Shown here: positions 34,452-43,434 of the stretch, one piece after another
How the letters are laid out: the number at the start of each line of letters is the position of its first letter
Numbering within the stretch: the first letter of the stretch is position 1
Source of the DNA: Enterococcaceae bacterium
GTDB lineage: Bacteria > Bacillota > Bacilli > Lactobacillales > Enterococcaceae
Direction of reading: 5' to 3'
Assembly: GCA_022649665.1 (NCBI GenBank)
Contig: JALCOL010000004.1
Span: 62,001 to 126,000, forward strand
Length of the DNA: 64,000 bases
Position numbers and translations under genes: made by a program
Notes under the pieces: generated by a model
What the model saw: only the letters and a program-made list of their open reading frames with translations
Databases searched by the model: none
What the model was told of the DNA's origin: nothing

Positions 34452-37400
34452 ATGCGCAAAATTATTGGGAAACGAAACAAAGTACACTATGTAGAGGAAA
34501 AGAAGAAGTTCTTGTTGCGGAAATCGTCCACCCGCGGCTGGTTCGTTGTTGGGATCTCGATGTTCGGGATGTTTCTATTCAATGCGGGCGCTCCGCAAGC
34601 GTCTGCCGCTGAATGGGTAGCCAACTCGCCAGAACAAATCTCCAGCCGGATCACAGAGGGTCAGAAGTCGCTGACGATGGTCGAAGGCGATACTGTCTGG
34701 AATATCGGGGTCGCACTCAATATCAAAGATCCGATGCAGTTATTGTTCGACAATGGTTTTAAAGACGGCGAACAATTTACGATCCCTGTCGGGACCGTCA
34801 TTTCGTGGGATGGGAATCATATTACCGTTACGGATCCCGCCGGAAACGTGGTCAAAGAAACGACTGTTCAAGATTCTGACAAGATGGACGCCTCGAAAAC
34901 CGTGGCGGGCCAAGCAAGCGATACGCCGTCGAAAGATTACTCGACAACGACGAATGGCAATGCCGTCACAACTGGAAATACAGGCGGCACAACCGTAAAT
35001 ACCGGTACGAATACGGGAACGAACGGCGGCTCGACCGTTGTTGTACCTGATAAAGGTTCTTCAAATAATGGCGGTTCTAATGTGACACCTGACAAAGGCG
35101 GGAACAATAACGGCGGTGGCGATAAGCCCATTGATCCAGTGGATCCAGTCACCCCTGAAAAAACAGAATTGCAAAAACTGGAAGCCCTTTTAGCTGAACA
35201 AAAAGCCAAACTGGCGGAACTCAATGCAAAATTGCCGGTGGCTGAAAAAGCCCTCGCTGATGCGAAACAAAAACTAGCTGACGCGGAAAACGGCGAAAAT
35301 TCGGTCGCTGCGTTGACTGAAAAAGTAAATGCCCAACAAGCCGTCGTCACCGACTTGCAAGCGAAGATCGACGCTAGTGCCGCCGATATCCAAACCAAAG
35401 AAGCGGCAATGAATACGGCAAAACAAGAATTGGATGCGGCGAAGAATATGGTCAATCTAGATCTTGAAGCACAGATCAAAGCGGCAGAAGCAAAAGTCGC
35501 GGAAACAAAAGCCGCAACGGCTCCGGCCTCTCAAACGTTCCAAGATCTCGCTGCAAGTGCCGCGGCCAAATATCCAGACCTTGCCAACCAGATTTACAAT
35601 GGCAATTTCATCGGAATTGATGACGCTGCATTAGCTGCAAGTCTGAGGAATGCGAAAACAGCAGTAGACCAAGCCTTTGCCGCCTATGCACAGGCAAGTG
35701 ACGCATTAGCAGCGCTAAAAGCTTCTGGAAACGGCAATGAAGCCTTGATCGCTCAAAAACAAGCGGCCTATGAGTCCACAAAAGGCGCTTATGACACCGC
35801 GGTCGCAAATGCTGCGGCGGATAAAGCGAAGCTTCCTGAAGCAACGCAGCTGTTGAATGATTTGAAAGCAAAACTCGACGCAGCACAAACGACAGATATC
35901 GCAACGCTCAAAAAAGATGTTGAACTCAAACAGGCCGAAGTCGATCAAATCAAAGCGGATATTGAAAAGGTAACGGCGGAGATCAAAGAGACCGAAAAGA
36001 AGATCGCCGATATCAAACTCAAAGTAGAACGGCAAGACGCGATCACGGCGATCAAAAACATGAAATATTTGTCTGACGACGCACGAAACGGCTATATCGG
36101 ACGCGTGAACGGCACATTAACGACCGATGAGATCAATGGGATCGTTACCGAAGCGAAAGCTGCCGACGATGCAGCCAAAGCAGCGTATGACCTTGATCAA
36201 GCCAAAAAAGAAGCTGAAACGGCGATCAATGGTTTAAGTGCTTTATCTACAGAAGAAAAAGTAGACTTTATCAGCCAAGCAAAATCGGCAGCTACGATCG
36301 ATGCGGCGAATACGGTCGTTACCAAAGCAACTGAAGTCAATACGTTCAATCAGGCGAAAAAAGACGGAGTCGCAAAAATCAACGGTCTGTCTTCTCTTTC
36401 TGACCAAGAAAAAGCAAAATTCATCGAACAGATCAATGCGGCTGTAAATGCAAGTGCGGTAACGGCGATCGTCAATGAAGCTTCCGCGTTGAATACGCTG
36501 AATGAAACCAAAGTGTCTGCTGAAAAGACGATCAATGCGCTGAACTACTTGACGAAGACAGAAAAAGCGGATTTCATCGAACAAGTAAAAGCAGCGAAAG
36601 ATTCCGGTGCAATCCAAGGGATCCTAGATCAGGCAACAAAAATCAATCAAGAAGCGAAGTTAAAGGAGTTGCGTACTCAAGCGGAAAAATCGATCAACGA
36701 TTTGTCAGATCTCTCTGACAAAGAAAAAGCCGATTTTGCCGCACAACTACCTGGTGCCGCAACAGAAGATGCGATCGCACAAATCCTGACGAACGCCAAA
36801 GCATTGAGCGCCGCTAACAAGATCAAAGCCGATGCAGTGAAGACTGTTAACGCTTTAACAGACCTTTCTGATCAAGAGAAGGCTGATTTTGCCGCACAAA
36901 TCAAAACTGCTACAACGACCGATGCAGTAAACTCGATTGTTAAGGCTGCACAGGATAAGGCAGTGGCAAATAAGGCAAAAGCCGAGGCAGAGAAAACGAT
37001 CAATGCTCTTGCTGATCTTTCAGAAACTGAAAAAGCCGATTTTATTGGACAAGTGAAAAATGCCGGAACAGTCGCTGAGGTGAACAACATCGTCAAAGCG
37101 GCACAAGAAAAAGCAAAAACCAACAAAATCAAAGCGGACGCCATTCAAACGGTAAATGCTTTGCCAAATCTTTCTAACGAAGTAAAAGCGCAGATCGTCG
37201 ATCAATTAACGGCAGCGCAAACGACGAAAGAAGTCGAACAAATTTTGAAAGACGCGAAAGCGAAAGACGCGCTCGTTCAAGAAACAAAAGAAGCGAAAGC
37301 AGCAATTGCTAAATTAACGGATCTTTCGGAAGCGGATCGTGCCGGATATGTTGGGCAAATCGATGCCGCGACCACGAGTGAAACGATCCAAGCGATCGTG

Positions 37401-38780
37401 AAAACGGCTACGGCACAAAACGCAGTCGCTAAAGAACAAAACGCCGCGATCGCCAAAATCGAAGCCATGAAATTCTTGACAGCGGATCAAAAAGCGGACT
37501 TCATCAAACAAATCAAAGCCGCAACGACAAGTGACGCGATCCAAGCGGTGCTTGCCAAAGCGACCCAGACCAATGAAGACGCGAAAGCCTTGGAAGACGT
37601 AAAAGCCGACGCAATCGAAGCCACGAAGCAATATACACACGTGACCGACGCAGTTCGTAGTCAAGCGATCAGCGACATCAAAGCCGCAACCAGTAAAGAT
37701 GCCGTGAAAAAAGTTCTTGCGGACTTGGCAGAAGCGGAAAAAGCCGCGATCGCAAAAGAATTAGCGGACGCGAAAACGGCCGGAATCGAAAAGATCAACG
37801 CTTTGAAATTCCTAACAACCGATCAAAAAACGGACTTTACCAGCAAGATCAATGCTGTAACCAGTAAAGACGCAGTTGCTCCGATCGTTACTGAAGCGGA
37901 GAAACAAAATGAGATCGAAAGCAAAAAAGGCACGATCACGTTCACGGTCAAAGATTTTGATGGCAATGTCATCAAGACTGTTGAAAAACGCATGACGGAA
38001 GGAAATTACAGCGTGACGCTTGCTGATCTTGGCATTTCCGGTGCAAATATCAAATACATTTCTGGTGATCTGACAGGAACGGTCGTCAAACAAACGAACA
38101 AAGATGTCACGATCAACGTGGTAGACACTAAACAAGTCCAGACGCTGATTATTCACGCAAAAGACCTTGACACTGGTAAGATTGTTGAAACGAAAACATT
38201 CTACTATAAACCTGGAGAAACAATTAATGTTGATTCATTTGAATTTTTGAATCTTGATCCAAAGGAATGGAGAAAGGCCGGAAACTATAAATTCACTTTG
38301 AATGCAAGAGCAGGAAAAGTAGAAGAAGTAAGTACAGATGTGCGCCAAGCAATCGCGTTGAACGAGACGGAATGCAAAGAAGCACAAGCCGAACTAGTAA
38401 AATTGATTAATGAATATCGATTGTCTAACGGAGTAGCTGCAATGGCAACAGATAGCAGGGTACAGAACGCAGCCAATATTCGTGCCAAAGAAATTAAAGA
38501 ATCGTTTAGTCATGTTCGGCCGGACGGAAAAGATTTTCGATCGATTTTAGAGGAAGTAGGAATCGTACATTACGTTACGGGCGGTGAAAACATCGCTAAG
38601 TCATATGGAGCAGTAAATGATCCGGTAAAATCGGCACAAATGCTTTTTGACAGCTGGAAACAGTCATCAGGTCATAACGCAAGTATGTTGAATGACAAAT
38701 TTACCACTGTTGCATTTGGTGTATATGCTGACGAAACAGGGATTTACAGTTCTACAGTATTTGTAACTTTAGCAGAATAA
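34452..38780 (+). CDS. Giant secreted surface protein: LysM-like domain, coiled coil, GA-type modules and CAP domain
   Basis: AAGGAGGA precedes ATG 34452. The 1442-residue product has a long signal peptide (KSSTRGWFVVGISMFGMFLF to ASAA), a LysM-like segment (about 70-125, VEGDTVWNIGVAL), a Thr/Gly/Asn/Pro linker and an Ala/Lys/Glu coiled coil (about 240-520). About twelve 50-residue three-helix modules of the GA/albumin-binding type follow (about 525-1155), then two beta domains (about 1160-1295) and a C-terminal CAP/SCP domain (about 1304-1442) with the SGHNASML signature. There is no LPxTG signal, so wall attachment may be through the LysM-like part. Binding of host protein or wall polymers is inferred from the family. 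Confidence 0.88.
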   Translation: MRKIIGKRNKVHYVEEKKKFLLRKSSTRGWFVVGISMFGMFLFNAGAPQASAAEWVANSPEQISSRITEGQKSLTMVEGDTVWNIGVALNIKDPMQLLFDNGFKDGEQFTIPVGTVISWDGNHITVTDPAGNVVKETTVQDSDKMDASKTVAGQASDTPSKDYSTTTNGNAVTTGNTGGTTVNTGTNTGTNGGSTVVVPDKGSSNNGGSNVTPDKGGNNNGGGDKPIDPVDPVTPEKTELQKLEALLAEQKAKLAELNAKLPVAEKALADAKQKLADAENGENSVAALTEKVNAQQAVVTDLQAKIDASAADIQTKEAAMNTAKQELDAAKNMVNLDLEAQIKAAEAKVAETKAATAPASQTFQDLAASAAAKYPDLANQIYNGNFIGIDDAALAASLRNAKTAVDQAFAAYAQASDALAALKASGNGNEALIAQKQAAYESTKGAYDTAVANAAADKAKLPEATQLLNDLKAKLDAAQTTDIATLKKDVELKQAEVDQIKADIEKVTAEIKETEKKIADIKLKVERQDAITAIKNMKYLSDDARNGYIGRVNGTLTTDEINGIVTEAKAADDAAKAAYDLDQAKKEAETAINGLSALSTEEKVDFISQAKSAATIDAANTVVTKATEVNTFNQAKKDGVAKINGLSSLSDQEKAKFIEQINAAVNASAVTAIVNEASALNTLNETKVSAEKTINALNYLTKTEKADFIEQVKAAKDSGAIQGILDQATKINQEAKLKELRTQAEKSINDLSDLSDKEKADFAAQLPGAATEDAIAQILTNAKALSAANKIKADAVKTVNALTDLSDQEKADFAAQIKTATTTDAVNSIVKAAQDKAVANKAKAEAEKTINALADLSETEKADFIGQVKNAGTVAEVNNIVKAAQEKAKTNKIKADAIQTVNALPNLSNEVKAQIVDQLTAAQTTKEVEQILKDAKAKDALVQETKEAKAAIAKLTDLSEADRAGYVGQIDAATTSETIQAIVKTATAQNAVAKEQNAAIAKIEAMKFLTADQKADFIKQIKAATTSDAIQAVLAKATQTNEDAKALEDVKADAIEATKQYTHVTDAVRSQAISDIKAATSKDAVKKVLADLAEAEKAAIAKELADAKTAGIEKINALKFLTTDQKTDFTSKINAVTSKDAVAPIVTEAEKQNEIESKKGTITFTVKDFDGNVIKTVEKRMTEGNYSVTLADLGISGANIKYISGDLTGTVVKQTNKDVTINVVDTKQVQTLIIHAKDLDTGKIVETKTFYYKPGETINVDSFEFLNLDPKEWRKAGNYKFTLNARAGKVEEVSTDVRQAIALNETECKEAQAELVKLINEYRLSNGVAAMATDSRVQNAANIRAKEIKESFSHVRPDGKDFRSILEEVGIVHYVTGGENIAKSYGAVNDPVKSAQMLFDSWKQSSGHNASMLNDKFTTVAFGVYADETGIYSSTVFVTLAE
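36024..37917 (+). repeat. Array of about twelve GA-type helical modules
   Basis: Repeats of about 50-54 codons with the shared core INAL..LS..EKADFI.Q and A.T...I..I...A. They are diverged at DNA level, so the array is old and not prone to slippage. The eleventh module is the most diverged. Confidence 0.85.
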
Positions 38781-38790
38781 GCATTTTAAA

Positions 38791-38824
38791 AAAGGTTCCG
38801 CTTTTGCGCGGAGCCTTTTTTGTT
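38791..38824 (+). terminator. Terminator of the giant surface protein gene
   Basis: AAGGTTCCGC pairs with GCGGAGCCTT (one G-T pair) around TTTTG or a similar short loop, followed by six T residues. Confidence 0.85.
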
Positions 38825-39280
38825 GTTTTGATAAACGGAAAATGTTTTCGCGTCAATATACGCATAGGAAGATTTAACAATAATTTAGGGTAGTCAAAGG
38901 ATCGTTTTCATCGGAAGAATGCGAATGATTCATGAAAATCATTCAGTTAGTATGATTTACTGGTATAGTAGATGATTATAAAAATTAGAGTTTTCAGAAA
39001 CTTTAATTGGCAAAAGTATAGAATGAATTGAATTTTACACAGATTCAGCAAACACATGAATTGTTATTATTATCACTGTAAAACGACTAAATAAACGATA
39101 GGAAATGTTTATATACACAAACTTGGGCCGCCTTGTGCGGTTTTTTTTACTTTAGTCCATTTCTGATCGATTCATTACCGATTCTTAGCGTGCGTGAAAA
39201 GCGTCGAAAAGCGGCGATAATGCTATAATGACTGGTAGATAATAATTGGTATTTAATATTTTATAAAGCAGGTGAAGATA
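38825..39280. other. AT-rich intergenic stretch with an orphan terminator
   Basis: No gene is seen in these 456 bp. At 39128-39148 CCGC-CTTGT-GCGG followed by eight T residues looks like a short rho-independent terminator with no gene in front of it. Near the end an extended -10 (TGCTATAAT, 39221-39229) is well placed to drive the ABC transporter at 39281. Confidence 0.55.
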
Positions 39281-39922
39281 TTGGCATTTTTAGAAGTAAA
39301 GGATGTTTCATTTAAGCCCGATGATTTGGAGATTTTGCATGATATCAATTTAATGGTCGCCGAGCACGATTTTTTGACGATCACCGGGCCTTCTGGTTCG
39401 GGGAAAAGCACGCTTTTAAAAATGGTCGCATCACTTTTGACGCCGACGAAAGGCGAGATCATTTTCCAAGGGAAGACGCTTGAAAGTTATCCGATCACTG
39501 AATATCGCAAGCTCGTTTCTTATTGTTTCCAGCAGCCGGTCTTGTTCGGCAAAACGGTCGAAGATAATTTGGCTTTTCCGTACCTTGTCCGCAACGTGGA
39601 GCCGGATCTTGCACAAATGCAGGCGGTGCTGCCGATGGTCAATCTGCCGGAAAGCTATTTGAAAAAAAAGATCATCGAGCTTTCAGGCGGAGAAAAACAA
39701 AGGGTCGCGATGCTGCGCAATACGATGTTCCCGCCGAAAGTGCTGCTTTTGGATGAAGTGATGGTCGGACTTGATGAAGACAGCAAAGTGATCGTCCAGC
39801 ACTTTATCGAAAAGATGTATGAAAAAGGGATGACTGTTTTGCAAGTCACCCATGATTCTGAAGAGATCCGCGCGGCGAAAAAAATCGTCGTGATCGTACA
39901 GGGGAGGGTCAAAAATGGCTAG
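39281..39922 (+). CDS. fetA: ABC transporter ATP-binding protein, FetA/YbbL-like
   Basis: The 213-residue ATPase has Walker A GPSGSGKST (about 34-42), signature LSGGEKQR and Walker B VLLLDEV, with M instead of the usual T/S after DEV (DEVMVGLD). The partner gene encodes a FetB-type permease, which identifies the pair; in E. coli FetAB is linked to iron export and peroxide resistance. TTG 39281 is preferred because AGGTGA lies 5 nt upstream; GTG 39272 lies inside that site. The 3' end overlaps the permease gene by 8 bp. Confidence 0.85.
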   Translation: MAFLEVKDVSFKPDDLEILHDINLMVAEHDFLTITGPSGSGKSTLLKMVASLLTPTKGEIIFQGKTLESYPITEYRKLVSYCFQQPVLFGKTVEDNLAFPYLVRNVEPDLAQMQAVLPMVNLPESYLKKKIIELSGGEKQRVAMLRNTMFPPKVLLLDEVMVGLDEDSKVIVQHFIEKMYEKGMTVLQVTHDSEEIRAAKKIVVIVQGRVKNG

Positions 39923-40676
39923 TGTATCGGTTTCAAATCTATCATTGGTGTTCGCGTTCAGTTTAGTATTGGTCGCGGTCTTGATCAGTTATCAGCAAAA
40001 ACTGCATTTGGAAAAGGATATTTTTTACAGCATTGCGCGCGCGATCATTCAATTAGCGGTCGTCGGCTATCTTTTGAAATATTTATTCAAAGTCAACAGT
40101 TTCACTTTGACGACGCTGATGACTTTCTTTATCGTCGTGAATGCTGCTTGGAACGCAAATAAACGAAATCCGAATCACGAGAAGCACTTTCTCGACTCGC
40201 TGATCGCCCTTTTCGTCAGCACATATTTGACGCTCGGCGTTTTATTAGTCGTTGGTGGCCTCAAAATGACGCCTTCACAGATCATCCCGATCACCGGGAT
40301 GATCGCATCGAACTCAATGGTCGCGATCGGGCTTTGCTACCGGACGATGTCGCAGCTTTTTCGCGATCAGCGCCAGCAGGTTTTGGAGAAGCTGGCACTT
40401 GGAGCGCCGATGAAGCTCGCTTCGATGCCGATCTTGCGGGAGAGCATCAAGACCGCGATGCAGCCGACGATCGATTCGGCTAAAACAGTCGGACTCGTCA
40501 GCCTGCCAGGAATGATGTCAGGCTTGATCTTCGCGGGTGTTGATCCGGTCCATGCGATCAAGTACCAGATTTTGGTGACCTTCATGCTGCTGTCAACGAC
40601 CAGTATCGGCTCGATCATTGCCGGCTACCGCAGCTATAAAGATTATTTCAATAAGGAACTGCAGCTGCGCGATTAA
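39915..40676 (+). CDS. fetB: FetB/YbbM-family ABC permease (UPF0014)
   Basis: The 253-residue membrane protein has about seven hydrophobic helices and the UPF0014 hallmarks (ARAIIQLAVVGYLLKYLF; AMQPTIDSAKTVGLVSLPGMMSGLIFAGVDP; STTSIGSIIAGY). It forms the membrane part of the transporter with the ATPase upstream. GGGGAGG lies before ATG 39915. A GC-rich hairpin follows the gene. Confidence 0.9.
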   Translation: MASVSVSNLSLVFAFSLVLVAVLISYQQKLHLEKDIFYSIARAIIQLAVVGYLLKYLFKVNSFTLTTLMTFFIVVNAAWNANKRNPNHEKHFLDSLIALFVSTYLTLGVLLVVGGLKMTPSQIIPITGMIASNSMVAIGLCYRTMSQLFRDQRQQVLEKLALGAPMKLASMPILRESIKTAMQPTIDSAKTVGLVSLPGMMSGLIFAGVDPVHAIKYQILVTFMLLSTTSIGSIIAGYRSYKDYFNKELQLRD

Positions 40677-40686
40677 ACGCCAAATA

Positions 40687-40720
40687 GAAACACCCGCCGT
40701 TTGGGGTCGGCGGGTGTTTC
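40687..40720 (+). terminator. GC-rich hairpin after fetB
   Basis: GAAACACCCGCCG pairs with CGGCGGGTGTTTC around an 8-nt loop. The usual T-run is replaced by a perfect ribosome site AGGAGGAG, so it may act as a processing or stability hairpin rather than a full terminator. Confidence 0.6.
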
Positions 40721-40730
40721 AGGAGGAGTA

Positions 40731-40781
40731 ATGAAAAAGTTTATTGATTGGGGTAGCTTTAATATAAAGCGGGCAGCTTAA
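40731..40781 (+). CDS. Possible 16-residue peptide with a strong ribosome site
   Basis: ATG 40731 follows AGGAGGAG at the ideal distance and reads MKKFIDWGSFNIKRAA before TAA. The peptide is basic and amphipathic. It sits between a hairpin and the PPK2 gene. The perfect Shine-Dalgarno suggests translation, but nothing shows a function and no homologue was recognised. Confidence 0.3.
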   Translation: MKKFIDWGSFNIKRAA

Positions 40782-40889
40782 CTGCGCCTTAAGCGGCAGA
40801 AAAATGCAAATGGCGTTTCAGTGGGCCATTTCTTCTTTCTATTGTATAATAAATGAAACGCATTCAAACGATATCGCAGGGGGGATCCT

Positions 40890-41768
40890 ATGAACTTTGA
40901 AAAAAACTTTCGGGTGGATGGCAAAGAAAAAATCAAGCTGCGTAATCTGCGAACCGCACCCGATGAAGCAGTCGATAAAGATAAAATCAAAGAAGAGATC
41001 GAAAAAGATGTCGAAAAACTGAAAGAAAATCAAGAGATGCTCTACGCACAAGATAAACGCGGGGTTTTGATCCTTTTTCAAGCAATGGACGCTGCCGGAA
41101 AAGACTCGATGATCGAACACATCATGAGCGGGGTCAATCCGCAAGGGGTCAGTGTTGCCAGTTTCAAAACACCGACCAGCCTTGAGCTTGACCACGATTA
41201 TTTGTGGCGGATCCACGCTTTGGCGCCGCGGCGGGGCGATATCAAGATCTTTAATCGTTCGCATTATGAAGATGTGCTGATCACTTATGTTCATCCGGAG
41301 ATTCTGGCAAATGAACATCTGCCGGGGATCGATTCCGTTGAGGATATCAAAAAAAGTCTCTACACTCGGCGCTACAAGCATATCCGCAATTTTGAAGAAT
41401 ATTTGGCAGATGAAGGCATCGTGATTTTGAAATTCTTCCTTCATTTATCAAAAGACGAGCAGCGCAACCGTTTTATCCGCAGAATCGAGATCCCCGAGAA
41501 AAACTGGAAGTTTTCGGAAGCGGACGTCAAGGAGCGGGCGTATTGGGACAAATATCAGGAAGCGTACGAGCGTGCGATCAATGCGACCGCGACCAAAACG
41601 AATCCCTGGTACGTTATTCCGGCTGATGACAAGTGGTATTCACGGCTGATCGTCTCAGAGATCATCAATAAACGAATCGATAAAATGAAATTATCTTATC
41701 CGAAAGTCGATGAAAGCCGGCGCCAGGAGCTGCAGAATATTTTAAAAAGATTGGAAGACGAAGAGTAG
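40890..41768 (+). CDS. ppk2: Polyphosphate kinase 2 family protein
   Basis: The 292-residue enzyme has the PPK2 Walker A AMDAAGKDS (K71), the Walker B region FNRSHYEDVL and the lid motif with RRY. PPK2 enzymes move phosphate between polyphosphate and nucleotides, usually making NTP or NDP from polyP. AGGGGGGAT precedes ATG 40890. The next genes are ppx and ppk1, so this is a polyphosphate cluster. Nucleotide preference cannot be fixed from the sequence. Confidence 0.92.
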   Translation: MNFEKNFRVDGKEKIKLRNLRTAPDEAVDKDKIKEEIEKDVEKLKENQEMLYAQDKRGVLILFQAMDAAGKDSMIEHIMSGVNPQGVSVASFKTPTSLELDHDYLWRIHALAPRRGDIKIFNRSHYEDVLITYVHPEILANEHLPGIDSVEDIKKSLYTRRYKHIRNFEEYLADEGIVILKFFLHLSKDEQRNRFIRRIEIPEKNWKFSEADVKERAYWDKYQEAYERAINATATKTNPWYVIPADDKWYSRLIVSEIINKRIDKMKLSYPKVDESRRQELQNILKRLEDEE

Positions 41769-41776
41769 TGTCCGCG

Positions 41777-41808
41777 AGGAGATGTGCAATGATTGGCATC
41801 TCCTTTTC
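41777..41808 (+). terminator. Weak terminator between ppk2 and ppx
   Basis: AGGAGATG pairs with CATCTCCT around a 12-nt loop, followed by TTTTCTT. Partial read-through into ppx is possible. Confidence 0.55.
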
Positions 41809-41881
41809 TTGAGGAGCGAATTTCCTTTCTATAAATAGATAACGTATAATAGGAAATGAATAGTTTATTGGAGGGAAGCAG

Positions 41882-43429
41882 ATGAGCAAGTTGCAGCAAG
41901 TGGCAGTGATCGATATCGGCTCCAACACCGTGAGGCTCGTGATCTACCGCATCAATCAAGTATATGATTTTCACGAATTGCAAAACGTCAAGCTGCCGAT
42001 CCGGTTGTATCAATATTTAGACAAGAAAAATCAGCTGCAAAAAAAAGGGATCGATTCGCTGATAGAAGTGATCCGCCTTTTTCAAACGATCATGAAGCAC
42101 TACCAGCTGGACGACGTCATTCCGGTAGCGACGGCGGTGATCCGCCAAGCTGAAAATCAAGAAGATATTTTAAAAACGGTCAAAGAAAAGACCGGGATGG
42201 CGCTGCGGCTTTTGAGCGACGAAGAGGAGGCGCGTTACGGCCAATATGCGATCGCACGCTCGACCCAGTTCAATGAAGGCTATACGATCGATATGGGCGG
42301 CGGCAGTACAGAAGTGACGTATTTTAAAAATGGCGTTATCCAGCAGTATCACAGCTTTCATTTTGGGGTCGTAACGCTGAAAAGTTTGTTTTACGATGCG
42401 GAGTCTGATAATCAAAAAGCAAATGAAAAGGCCCGCAGCTATATCCAAAAACAATTTGATACGCAAGACTGGTTGAAGAAACGAAATTTGCCGGTGATCT
42501 CGATCGGCGGCAGTTCGCGGAATATCGCAAGTGTCCATCAGCGGCTGCACGATTATCCGATGGCCGGCAGCCATGAGTACAAAATGCATCTGGATGATTT
42601 GAAGGAAACCGCTTCGCTGTTCACGCGGCTGACGTTTTCTGAGATGCAGGATCTGGATGGTTTGAGTCGTGACCGGGCGGATATTATTTTACCGGCGAAT
42701 GTCAACTATATCGCGCTTTACGAGGCAATGGGCGCCAGCGAACTGATCTTTTGCCATTTGGGCTTGCGCGAGGGGCTCTTGATGGAACGGATCAATCGCG
42801 AGCAAAACGGGACCTATACGCCCAACAATGTTCGGCAAGGAACACTCGACCGCTTGGCAGCGCTTTATTTAGTTGATACAAAAGCCGTTGAACAGCGGCA
42901 AAAGATCGCCAATCAACTGCTCGCGCAATTGGCGAAGGGGAATTTATTCTTCCCGAATCGCACGACAAATAATTATTTGAAGTACGGAACTTCTTTATAT
43001 CATATCGGCGCTTATGTCGATGAAGATGACAGCTCGATGCATTCATTTTATTTATTGACCAATTCGAATTTGAACGGCTTTTCGCATAAAGAGCGGCTGG
43101 CACTGGCGCTGATCGCCAGCTACAAAAATAAATCGCTGTTTAATCAGTTTTTATCGCAGTATTTGGGCTGGCTGAGCGACGAAGAGCTGCAAAGTGTCCG
43201 CGAGATCGGCAGTTTATTGAAGTTTTGCGACTCGCTGGCGATCACGAAAGTCAATGAGATCATTGAAATCGATTTGAAAAAAGCCAAAAAAAATCTGCTG
43301 GAACTGAAGATCGTTTGGAAATATCCGCCGCTTGCCGAGTACTACCGGGCGATGCGGCAAAAAAAGAATTTGGAATATGTTCTCGGGACCAATCTGACGA
43401 TCGATTTTCAACAAGAAACCAAGAGGTGA
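41882..43429 (+). CDS. ppx: Exopolyphosphatase, Ppx/GppA family
   Basis: The 515-residue protein opens with the actin-like phosphate loop AVIDIGSNTVRLVIY and has the second phosphate motif IDMGGGSTEV and the adenosine-type motif ISIGGSSRNIA. It releases terminal phosphate from polyphosphate, or acts on pppGpp; the two activities are not separable by sequence here. It has a C-terminal HD-like helical extension typical of long Ppx. TGGAGGGAA precedes ATG 41882. It is 5 bp from ppk1, so the two are made from one transcript. Confidence 0.92.
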   Translation: MSKLQQVAVIDIGSNTVRLVIYRINQVYDFHELQNVKLPIRLYQYLDKKNQLQKKGIDSLIEVIRLFQTIMKHYQLDDVIPVATAVIRQAENQEDILKTVKEKTGMALRLLSDEEEARYGQYAIARSTQFNEGYTIDMGGGSTEVTYFKNGVIQQYHSFHFGVVTLKSLFYDAESDNQKANEKARSYIQKQFDTQDWLKKRNLPVISIGGSSRNIASVHQRLHDYPMAGSHEYKMHLDDLKETASLFTRLTFSEMQDLDGLSRDRADIILPANVNYIALYEAMGASELIFCHLGLREGLLMERINREQNGTYTPNNVRQGTLDRLAALYLVDTKAVEQRQKIANQLLAQLAKGNLFFPNRTTNNYLKYGTSLYHIGAYVDEDDSSMHSFYLLTNSNLNGFSHKERLALALIASYKNKSLFNQFLSQYLGWLSDEELQSVREIGSLLKFCDSLAITKVNEIIEIDLKKAKKNLLELKIVWKYPPLAEYYRAMRQKKNLEYVLGTNLTIDFQQETKR

Positions 43430-43434
43430 GTTAA

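Noticed and set aside
35608-37664. Long antisense frames opposite the coiled-coil and GA-module region of the giant gene
   Set aside because: They are produced by the Ala/Lys/Glu-rich codon pattern of the plus-strand gene, and none has a ribosome site or a sensible protein pattern.
36024-37917. Regular repeats considered as a CRISPR array
   Set aside because: The repeats are protein-coding modules of about 155 bp, diverged in DNA and in frame throughout; no short identical repeats with unique spacers were seen anywhere in the window.
39061-39075. Possible Fur box (TTGTTATTATTATCA) upstream of fetA
   Set aside because: Only the right half fits well (11 of 14), it lies about 200 bp from the gene, and an orphan terminator lies between.
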